Shown: positions 1-4,080 of the stretch, one piece after another
How the letters are laid out: each line of letters opens with the position of its first letter
Position numbering within the stretch: the first letter of the stretch is position 1
Assembly (NCBI GenBank): GCA_050996575.1
Contig: JBPCRS010000107.1
Span: 1-5,995 of the forward strand
Direction of reading: 5' to 3'
Source of the DNA: DASUSH01 sp050996575
Lineage (GTDB): Bacteria; Actinomycetota; Thermoleophilia; Solirubrobacterales; 70-9
DNA: 5,995 bases
Translations under genes and position numbers: made by a program
The notes under the pieces: generated by a model
Seen by the model: the letters and a program-made list of their open reading frames with translations, nothing else
What the model was told of the DNA's origin: nothing
Database searches by the model: none

Positions 1-198
1 GACAAGCTGAGAGGAAACGGCGGCGACGATCGCATCACCGGCGGCGACGACCGCGACAAGATCAAGGGCGGCGGCGGCGACGATTTGATCCGCGCCGGCG
101 GCGACAAGGACCGCGACCGGCTCAACTACGGCAAGGGCAAGGACACCGTGATCGCCGACAAGCGCGACAAGCTGAAGAACTGCGAGAAGGTGAAGTAG
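1..198 (+). CDS. C-terminal end of a calcium-binding (RTX/hemolysin-type) repeat protein, 5' truncated
   Basis: Reading frame 1 is open from the window edge to TAG at 196-198 and gives 65 residues; the start lies outside the window. The protein is made of glycine/aspartate units such as GNGGDDRITGGDDRDKI and GGGGDDLIRAGGDKDRDRL. These resemble the GGxGxDxUx nonapeptide repeats that bind calcium in a parallel beta-roll. After the repeats comes a lysine/aspartate-rich end (GKGKDTVIADKRDKLKNCEKVK) with a single Cys at residue 61. Proteins of this kind are normally secreted or cell-surface, but no signal peptide can be judged here. This could be the end of a large secreted enzyme or a pure repeat protein; the catalytic part, if any, is not visible. 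The gene converges on the hydrolase gene that ends at 253. The repeat identity is fairly sure, the function is not. Confidence 0.75.
   Translation, partial: DKLRGNGGDDRITGGDDRDKIKGGGGDDLIRAGGDKDRDRLNYGKGKDTVIADKRDKLKNCEKVK
19..107 (+). repeat. Imperfect tandem coding repeat of the calcium-binding unit
   Basis: The 11-mer GGCGGCGACGA occurs at 19-29, 40-50 and 73-83, with a one-base variant (GGCGGCGACAA) at 97-107. Period lengths are 21, 33 and 24 bases, all multiples of three, so each copy encodes the same Gly-Gly-Asp-Asp or Gly-Gly-Asp-Lys turn. This is protein-level repetition inside the gene, not a mobile or intergenic repeat. Confidence 0.7.
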
Positions 199-201
199 GC
201 G

Positions 202-248
202 CCGAGCGTCGAGTTTCCGGCCCACGAGACGGAAAGGTCGACGCTCGG
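202..248. terminator. Nested hairpin between convergent genes, probable bidirectional terminator
   Basis: An 11-bp perfect inverted repeat (CCGAGCGTCGA at 202-212, TCGACGCTCGG at 238-248) encloses a second perfect 6-bp stem (TTTCCG at 214-219, CGGAAA at 230-235) with a 10-base loop. It fills the 54-bp gap between the stop of the repeat protein (198) and the stop of the convergent hydrolase (253), so it can serve both strands. No T-tract follows on either side. The call therefore rests on position and symmetry; U-poor hairpin terminators are often proposed in high-GC actinobacteria. Confidence 0.65.
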
Positions 249-252
249 TCGT

Positions 253-993
253 TCAGCCGCCGAGCACCTTGTCCGCCGCGCGCTCGAGCCGGGCCTTGAC
301 CTCCTCGGCGCTGCCGGTCAGCGCCTCCTCGTGGCCGGGCCAGAGCGTCTCGGCGCCGAGCGTCGCCAGCTTGCGAACGCTCTCCGCCGCCTCGCGGGTC
401 GACTGGTTCCAGGCGATGTGCGGCACCACCGGCCGCTCGGATTCGGGTAGCGCCTTCAGCCGCGAGGAGTCGACCATGTAGAAGCTGTCGCTGGTCAGGC
501 CGAGCCGGTCGGACTCGCGGTAGAGGGCGATCTGGCCGGGCGCGTGGCCGGGCATGTGCACGACCTTGAAGCCGGCGATCTCGTCGCCCTCGGCGAGCGT
601 CTCGGCGATCTTCACGCCGCCGCCGTCCCAGCGGCGGTGTAGGGCCGGGTAGATCCAGCGCGCCGGCGCCCACTCGACCTTCTTGATGTCCCAGTATTCG
701 GGCCACTCGTCTTGCTCGGCGAAGGTGATCTCGTCGCGATGGCAGAGCACGGGTGCGTTGAGGCCGGGTGCGGTGCCACGATGGTCGGTGTGGCTGTGGC
801 CGAGCACGACCCGCTTCAGCCCGCCGAGCTCGTCGGCGATCCGGGCGCAGTCCTTGGTCATCGGCCTCGTCCCGGCGTCGAACTGGGTGACGCCGCCCTC
901 ATCCTCGATGAAGTAGACGTTCATCCCGCCCTTGATGTCGCCGGTCACGCGCCAAACGCCCTCGGCGACGCGTTCGGCTTCAGAGGTGGCCAT
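253..993 (-). CDS. Metallo-beta-lactamase-fold hydrolase (glyoxalase II-like)
   Basis: A 246-residue protein with the complete metal-ligand set of the metallo-beta-lactamase superfamily. It has HxHxDH as HSHTDH (His66, His68, Asp70, His71), His150 in HMPGHAPGQ, Asp169 in LTSDS, and His221 in WPGHEEAL. These residues normally hold two metal ions, often zinc, that activate water for hydrolysis. The spacing and the PGHAPGQ and PGH motifs resemble small cytosolic glyoxalase II-like or lactonase-like hydrolases; the substrate cannot be told from sequence. There is no signal peptide. The chosen ATG (991-993) begins directly before the first conserved strand (GVWRVTGDI...NVYFIE). An in-frame ATG at 1027-1029 would add 12 residues and overlap the divergent gene. 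No strong Shine-Dalgarno is seen for either. The gene stands alone, convergent with the repeat protein and divergent from the membrane protein. Open frame continues far upstream on this strand, but it lies opposite real genes and is not part of the protein. Confidence 0.9.
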   Translation of the reverse strand: MATSEAERVAEGVWRVTGDIKGGMNVYFIEDEGGVTQFDAGTRPMTKDCARIADELGGLKRVVLGHSHTDHRGTAPGLNAPVLCHRDEITFAEQDEWPEYWDIKKVEWAPARWIYPALHRRWDGGGVKIAETLAEGDEIAGFKVVHMPGHAPGQIALYRESDRLGLTSDSFYMVDSSRLKALPESERPVVPHIAWNQSTREAAESVRKLATLGAETLWPGHEEALTGSAEEVKARLERAADKVLGG

Positions 994-1008
994 CGCGGCG
1001 GAGACTAT

Positions 1009-1707
1009 GTGAAGACTGGGCAGGCGCATAAGGTCCAGCTCGTGAGCCGCGAGCGCCAGCGACTCTGGACCGGGATCGCGCTGATTTCCGGGCCGGCGCT
1101 GTTCTTCGTCGACAACCTGATCCATCCGACCGAGCTCGGCCGCGGCAACGCCGCCGAGCAGCTCGACGCGATCGCCTCGACCGCCGAGCGCTGGCAGGTC
1201 GCGCACCTGATCGGCTTCGTCGCGCTGATCGTGATCGTCGGAGCGCTGATCGGCCTCGCCTTCTTCGTCGCCCGCGATCGGCCGGCCTTGGCGCTGGTCG
1301 GCGGAGCGCTCGGCGTCGCCGGCTCGCTCGCCCTGGCCTTCGCCTTCGCGCTCGACGGGTTCACATGGGGGACGCTCGGCGAGCTCTCCAACCGGGCCGA
1401 GCTCGACGACGCGACCCTCGCCGCCGCGCTCGAGCAGGTCCAGGAGTCGGGCTGGACGCTCCCCTACTACGCGCTCACAGTCGCCTGGGTCGCGGGGATC
1501 ATCGTTCTCGCCCGCGGCGCCGCGCCGAGGATCGGCGTCCGAGCGGCGGTCCTGCTCGGGGTCGGTGCGCTGCTCGTCGGGATCGAGGGCGTGATCGCCG
1601 ACAACGCCTACTTCATCGCCAGTTCGGGGATCTTCCTGATCGGCGGGATCGACGCCGGGATCGCGATCATCCGCGAACGCTCGTCGGACGATTCGGTGCC
1701 CGTGTAG
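1009..1707 (+). CDS. Six-helix integral membrane protein of unknown function
   Basis: A 232-residue hydrophobic protein that I cannot place in a named family with confidence; it has the general look of DUF4386-type membrane proteins. About six transmembrane segments are visible, near residues 20-38, 66-88, 93-117, 149-169, 175-197 and 200-221. The hydrophilic stretch between helices 3 and 4 (about 120-148) is acidic and alanine-rich. The tail is short and charged (RERSSDDSVPV). No catalytic motif is seen. The start is uncertain. GTG 1009 has GGAG five bases upstream (1000-1003). GTG 1042 has AAGG eight bases upstream (1030-1033) and would remove 11 poorly hydrophobic residues. The first start sits only 15 bp from the start of the divergent hydrolase, so the two probably share a promoter zone that reaches into each other's 5' ends. 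A 30-codon ORF follows after nine bases. Confidence 0.8.
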   Translation: MKTGQAHKVQLVSRERQRLWTGIALISGPALFFVDNLIHPTELGRGNAAEQLDAIASTAERWQVAHLIGFVALIVIVGALIGLAFFVARDRPALALVGGALGVAGSLALAFAFALDGFTWGTLGELSNRAELDDATLAAALEQVQESGWTLPYYALTVAWVAGIIVLARGAAPRIGVRAAVLLGVGALLVGIEGVIADNAYFIASSGIFLIGGIDAGIAIIRERSSDDSVPV

Positions 1708-1716
1708 CCTCGGCGC

Positions 1717-1809
1717 GTGCCCTGGTTGTGGAAGGCGACGATGGTCGTGCTCGCCCTTTGCCTCGTCGCGTCGATCGCGATCGGAGCGGTCCGGCTGCTC
1801 TCGCTTTAG
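1717..1809 (+). CDS. Small single-helix membrane peptide (30 aa), putative
   Basis: A GTG-started 30-codon frame ends with TAG at 1807-1809. Its product (begins MPWLWKATMVV, ends AVRLLSL) has a short Trp/Lys-containing head, then one strongly hydrophobic segment from about residue 9 to 29 with a single Arg near the end. This is the pattern of a one-pass membrane micropeptide. About 27 of 30 codons end in G or C, as in the neighbouring genes. It lies 9 bases after the membrane protein stop and 36 bases before the stress protein start, and fills an otherwise empty gap. No clear Shine-Dalgarno precedes the GTG, so translation would depend on coupling to the upstream gene or a leaderless start. 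Short hydrophobic frames do arise by chance in GC-rich DNA, so this call is tentative. Confidence 0.45.
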   Translation: MPWLWKATMVVLALCLVASIAIGAVRLLSL

Positions 1810-1834
1810 TATCACCGCGGGCACTTAGTCGACG

Positions 1835-1840
1835 AGGAGG
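1835..1840 (+). promoter_or_regulatory. Consensus Shine-Dalgarno of the universal stress protein
   Basis: AGGAGG lies five bases before ATG 1846. It favours that ATG over the TTG at 1843-1845 directly in front of it, which would leave only two bases of spacing. Confidence 0.85.
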
Positions 1841-1845
1841 AATTG

Positions 1846-2289
1846 ATGTTCGGTCGCATAGTTGTTGGCACTGACGGCTCCGAGACCGCCGGCGAGGCGG
1901 TTCGGCAGGCGACCGACCTCGCGAAGGCGACGGGCGCGACGCTCGACATCGTCTCCGCATACGAGCCGGTTCCCCAGGACCGGCTTCGCGAGGAGTCGGC
2001 GGAGGTCCCTGGCGATGTCGCCCACTCCGTCGGTCCGCGCGAGGACGTCAACCAGATCCTCGAGGCCGCCGCGAAGGACGCGAAGCAGGCGGGCGTCGAG
2101 ACACAGACGCATCCGCGCGAGGGCGAGCCGGCCGACGCCCTGCTCGACGTCGCCGAGGAGACCAAGGCCGACGTAATCATCGTCGGCAACAAGGGGATGA
2201 CCGGCGCGAAGCGATTCTTGCTCGGAAGCGTACCGAACAAGGTCTCCCACCACGCCTCTTGCGGCGTGTGGATCGTCCGCACCACCTGA
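1846..2289 (+). CDS. Universal stress protein (UspA family, ATP-binding type)
   Basis: A 147-residue, single-domain Usp protein of usual family length. The first strand MFGRIVVGTDGSETA carries the nucleotide-contacting Asp10. The C-terminal half holds the ATP-binding signature G-2x-G-9x-G-S as GNKGMTGAKRFLLGS (Gly114, Gly117, Gly127, Ser128). Proteins with this signature usually bind ATP and act as dimeric cytosolic stress or energy-state regulators; the partner is unknown. The middle (residues about 45-70) is acidic and loop-like. The ATG start is fixed by an AGGAGG five bases upstream. The stop TGA (2287-2289) overlaps or closely precedes the start of the tadA gene, so the two are likely cotranscribed. 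A stress role would fit the anti-sigma gene two positions downstream. Confidence 0.93.
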   Translation: MFGRIVVGTDGSETAGEAVRQATDLAKATGATLDIVSAYEPVPQDRLREESAEVPGDVAHSVGPREDVNQILEAAAKDAKQAGVETQTHPREGEPADALLDVAEETKADVIIVGNKGMTGAKRFLLGSVPNKVSHHASCGVWIVRTT

Positions 2290-2750
2290 GTTCCGCCGCC
2301 GCGGAAGACGAGCGCTTCATGCGCCTCGCGCTGAGCGAGGCCGAGCGTTGTGCCGAGCACGGGGACGTACCGGTCGGCGCCGTCGTCGTCCGCGATGACG
2401 AGGTGATCGCAGCGGCGGGAAATGAGCGCGAACTTCGCGGCGACCCGACTGCCCACGCCGAGGTCCTCGCGTTGCGCCAGGCGGCTGAGCATCTTGGCGG
2501 ATGGCGGATCGCCGGTTCGACTCTCTATGTCACGCTCGAGCCCTGCGCAATGTGCGCCGGGGCGATCGTCCTCGCTCGCCTGCCACGCCTCGTAATCGGC
2601 GCCGCTGACCCGAAGGCGGGCGCCGCCGGCAGCGTTCTCGACGTGCTCGGCGAGCCCCGCCTCAACCATCGCCCCGAGCTCGACGTAGGCGTTCTCGCCG
2701 AAGAATCCGCGGCACTGCTTCGCGAGTTCTTCGCCGCCCGCCGCGGATAA
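2268..2750 (+). CDS. tadA: tRNA(adenine34) deaminase
   Basis: A zinc-dependent cytidine-deaminase-fold enzyme that converts adenosine 34 to inosine in the wobble position, classically in tRNA-Arg(ACG). With the start used here (160 aa), the zinc ligand and proton shuttle appear in TAHAEVLAL (His63, Glu65), followed by PCAMC (Cys93, Cys96). The VPVGAVVV strand and the AADPKAGAAGSVLDVL segment match TadA (E. coli has a similar AKTGAAGSLMDVL stretch), not cytosine or guanine deaminases. The start is uncertain. ATG 2319 has only a distant GGAAG (2302-2306) and would cut off EDERF, which resembles the N-terminus of other TadA proteins before the first helix. Upstream choices are GTG 2268 (used), TTG 2259 and CTG 2286, whose bases overlap the TGA of the stress protein gene. 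Any of these implies translational coupling with that gene. Confidence 0.93.
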   Translation: MDRPHHLSSAAAEDERFMRLALSEAERCAEHGDVPVGAVVVRDDEVIAAAGNERELRGDPTAHAEVLALRQAAEHLGGWRIAGSTLYVTLEPCAMCAGAIVLARLPRLVIGAADPKAGAAGSVLDVLGEPRLNHRPELDVGVLAEESAALLREFFAARRG

Positions 2751-2771
2751 GCGGCTAACAGAGCGGTCTCT

Positions 2772-2798
2772 GGGTTGGAGTTGCCGACTACCGGGTAG
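2772..2798 (+). promoter_or_regulatory. Candidate SigB/SigF-type promoter of the anti-sigma gene
   Basis: GGGTTG (2772-2777) and GGGTAG (2793-2798) are separated by 15 bases. Actinobacterial stress sigma factors of the SigB/SigF group recognise roughly GTTT or GGWTT, 14-17 bases, then GGGTA. The -10-like half matches well, the -35-like half fairly. Transcription would begin near 2804-2806, two to four bases before GTG 2808. Found by eye only; in GC-rich DNA such matches are not rare. Confidence 0.4.
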
Positions 2799-2807
2799 GT
2801 CGACAAC

Positions 2808-3224
2808 GTGAACAAAGCGAGCCCCGAGCCGGGCACGGCGCTCGAGATGAAACTCGACGCCGAATCAGCAAGCGTCGCGGTTGCCCGCCACGCCGTTTCG
2901 GATTTCGCTCGCGAACGTGGCGCAGATGCCGATGATGTAGCGCTCGCGGTCTCAGAGGCGGTCTCGAATGCCGTCATCCACGGCTTTCGAGGACGCAGCT
3001 CCGGGCTGATCGACATCAGGGCGGTTGAGGACGGCGGCAGTCTCGTCGTCAGCGTCTCCGACGACGGGGTCGGGGTGAAGCCGAACCCCGACAGCCCCGG
3101 CCTCGGCCTCGGCCTGGCGCTGATTGGCTCGCTTACCGAGGGGATCGAGTTGCGGCGCAACGGCCACGGGACGACGCTGATCATGCGTTTCCCTGCGGCG
3201 AACCGACCGACCGCCTTTAGCTAA
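2808..3224 (+). CDS. Anti-sigma regulatory factor, RsbW/SpoIIAB-like serine kinase (HATPase_c_2)
   Basis: A 138-residue stand-alone GHKL ATPase. The N-box is seen as SEAVSNAVIHGF (Glu50, Asn54, His58). The G1 box is DDGVGV (Asp86, Gly87, Gly89), the G2 box GLGLGLALI (98-106), and the late GTT is at 121-123. Relatives such as RsbW, SpoIIAB and UsfX bind a sigma factor and phosphorylate an anti-anti-sigma STAS protein on Ser/Thr, releasing or holding the sigma factor by partner switching. No sigma factor, STAS protein or phosphatase gene is in the window, so the partners are encoded elsewhere. GTG 2808 is used; a TAGGT (2796-2800) precedes it by seven bases. ATG 2847 would give a 125-aa protein beginning MKLDAES and is also consistent with the family. 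A SigB/SigF-like promoter sits just upstream. The TAA stop overlaps the stop of the convergent SHOCT gene. Confidence 0.88.
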   Translation: MNKASPEPGTALEMKLDAESASVAVARHAVSDFARERGADADDVALAVSEAVSNAVIHGFRGRSSGLIDIRAVEDGGSLVVSVSDDGVGVKPNPDSPGLGLGLALIGSLTEGIELRRNGHGTTLIMRFPAANRPTAFS

Positions 3225-3709
3225 CCGAGCAGCTTCTTCTTCTGCGCGGCGAACTCGTCGTCGGTTAGCGCGCCTTGAGCGTGCAGATCGGCGAGCTGCT
3301 TGATCTGCTCGACCGTGTCCTGGCCCTGCATCCCCTGCGCCGCCGGCGCCGCCGGGGTGTTCATGCCGACGAACGTCTCGGCGACCGCGCCGAACATCTG
3401 CCGCATCGTCGCCCGGCCCTCGTCGTCGACGATCATCGCGAACGCCCAGTTGTTCGGGTCGGCGGCGTCGTAGAAGACCGGGTAGCGATCGCCCTGGCGG
3501 GGGATCTGAATCCGCGGCACGGTCTTCGTCTTCTGCACGTCAAACGCCGATCCGCCGTCGAGCGGCTCGACCCGGAAGGTCATCTTCACCCGAGGGTTGT
3601 CGTTGACGGTCATCCCGGTGTCCTGGACCTGGATCACCGTGCCGGCGCCTCTCGAGCCCGTGGCGAGCAGGTTCTCCGCCTTCTTTTTCTTGCTGCTGAA
3701 CAGGCCCAT
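3221..3709 (-). CDS. SHOCT-domain protein with a DUF3592-like N-terminal part
   Basis: A 162-residue protein. Residues 131-161 (DTVEQIKQLADLHAQGALTD and on to KKKLLG) form a clear SHOCT domain, a short C-terminal helical hairpin with the L-x-G-x-LTxxEF pattern found at the end of many otherwise unrelated proteins and thought to mediate oligomerisation. The N-terminus MGLFSSKKKKAENLL is basic. Residues about 20-95 look like a small beta-rich domain (GAGTVIQVQDTGMTVNDNP, then YPVFYDAADPNNWAF) similar to DUF3592-type sequences. Residues about 115-130 are an Ala/Pro/Gln/Met linker. No membrane helix or signal peptide is apparent. ATG 3707-3709 is chosen because a sigma70-like promoter lies right before it; ATG 3728-3730 would fall inside that promoter. 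Function unknown. Confidence 0.85.
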   Translation of the reverse strand: MGLFSSKKKKAENLLATGSRGAGTVIQVQDTGMTVNDNPRVKMTFRVEPLDGGSAFDVQKTKTVPRIQIPRQGDRYPVFYDAADPNNWAFAMIVDDEGRATMRQMFGAVAETFVGMNTPAAPAAQGMQGQDTVEQIKQLADLHAQGALTDDEFAAQKKKLLG

Positions 3710-3717
3710 GGCCGCGG

Positions 3718-3745
3718 ACCCTACATCCATGGCGTAGTCGGTCAA
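3718..3745 (-). promoter_or_regulatory. Sigma70-like promoter for the SHOCT-domain gene
   Basis: On the minus strand TTGACC (3740-3745) is followed after 16 bases by TAGGGT (3718-3723), close to the TTGACA/TANNNT consensus. The expected transcription start (around 3710-3712) is within about three bases of ATG 3709, which predicts a leaderless or nearly leaderless mRNA. Confidence 0.5.
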
Positions 3746-3753
3746 GTGGGAAG

Positions 3754-3842
3754 CGGAGAGGGTGGGATTCGAACCCACGAGGCAGCTTTCACCGCCCACA
3801 CGATTTCCAGTCGCGCACCTTAAGCCACTCGGTCACCTCTCC
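3754..3842 (-). tRNA. tRNA-Ser(GGA)
   Basis: The minus strand reads GGAGAGGTGACCGAGTGGC and folds as a class II tRNA. The acceptor stem pairs GGAGAGG (3836-3842) with CCTCTCC (3755-3761), with discriminator G at 3754, as is usual for serine. The D-arm carries the CCGAGTGGC motif and the anticodon loop is CTGGAAA (3804-3810). Anticodon GGA (3806-3808) reads UCC and UCU. The long variable arm GGCGGTGAAAGCTGCC is typical of serine tRNAs. The T-arm is GTGGG-TTCGAAT-CCCAC. CCA is not encoded. A TATCTT (3854-3859) twelve bases upstream could be the -10 box, but no good -35 box is visible. The SHOCT gene follows 44 bases downstream on the same strand and may receive read-through. Confidence 0.97.
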
Positions 3843-3904
3843 AGGGCGGGCCGAAGATAGCGCTGTAGGGCACGATCTGCGCCCTTTTCAGACCTCGCAT
3901 GGAC

Positions 3905-4080
3905 ACATGGTCCAGGCGCCACCAGGCACGAATCGACGGCCTGGACAAAGGAAAGGGCCCAAGTCTCGACACGCGGCCAAAGAGCTTGGGCCCATCCTCA
4001 CCTACCTTGCGTCGCGATCGGATCCAAACCAACCGCATCCGCCGGGTTCACGTCCCGGCGCGCAAGGAAGGGCGTAACAG
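3905..4080 (+). promoter_or_regulatory. Structured leader/regulatory region of amt
   Basis: The gap between the divergent tRNA gene and amt carries several perfect inverted repeats: GTCCAGGC/GCCTGGAC (3910-3917, 3939-3946), GGGCCCAAG/CTTGGGCCC (3955-3963, 3985-3993), CGCCGGG/CCCGGCG (4040-4046, 4054-4060) and CCTTGCG/CGCAAGG (4005-4011, 4061-4067). The last pair encloses the third hairpin, stacks directly on it and takes up AAGG of the amt Shine-Dalgarno region (AAGGAAGGG, 4064-4072). No convincing -35/-10 pair was found, so the promoter is not placed. The region may act as DNA operator sites or as a folded 5' UTR; the sequence does not decide between them. Confidence 0.45.
3955..3993 (+). 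promoter_or_regulatory. Strong hairpin in the amt leader, possible attenuator
   Basis: The stem has nine perfect base pairs (GGGCCCAAG with CTTGGGCCC), extended by three more (CTC 3965-3967 with GAG 3982-3984) after one bulged T at 3964, and a 14-base loop. No U-run follows (ATCCTCACC), so a classical intrinsic terminator is not supported; an attenuator, protein site or stabilising stem are all possible. Confidence 0.4.

Noticed and set aside
19..107. CRISPR-like or satellite repeat
   Set aside because: The units are short, imperfect, in codon phase and encode the same Gly-Asp turn, which explains them as protein repeats.
1804..1812. TAGTAT as a -10 box before the universal stress protein
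   Set aside because: No -35-like sequence is found at 15-19 bases upstream, so a promoter cannot be supported.
994..1824. Long minus-strand extension of the hydrolase frame
   Set aside because: The open frame continues for about 277 codons opposite the membrane protein gene and encodes a low-complexity Arg/Asp/Glu-rich sequence, typical of the antisense of a GC-rich gene. The hydrolase domain begins at the ATG ending at 993.
2259..2750. TTG 2259 as the tadA start
   Set aside because: It lacks a Shine-Dalgarno and adds residues without resemblance to TadA. GTG 2268 was used as the more usual start codon, though the true start remains open.
3754..3842. tRNA-Ser as integration site of a mobile element
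   Set aside because: No integrase, no repeat of the tRNA 3' end and no change of gene style were seen on either side.
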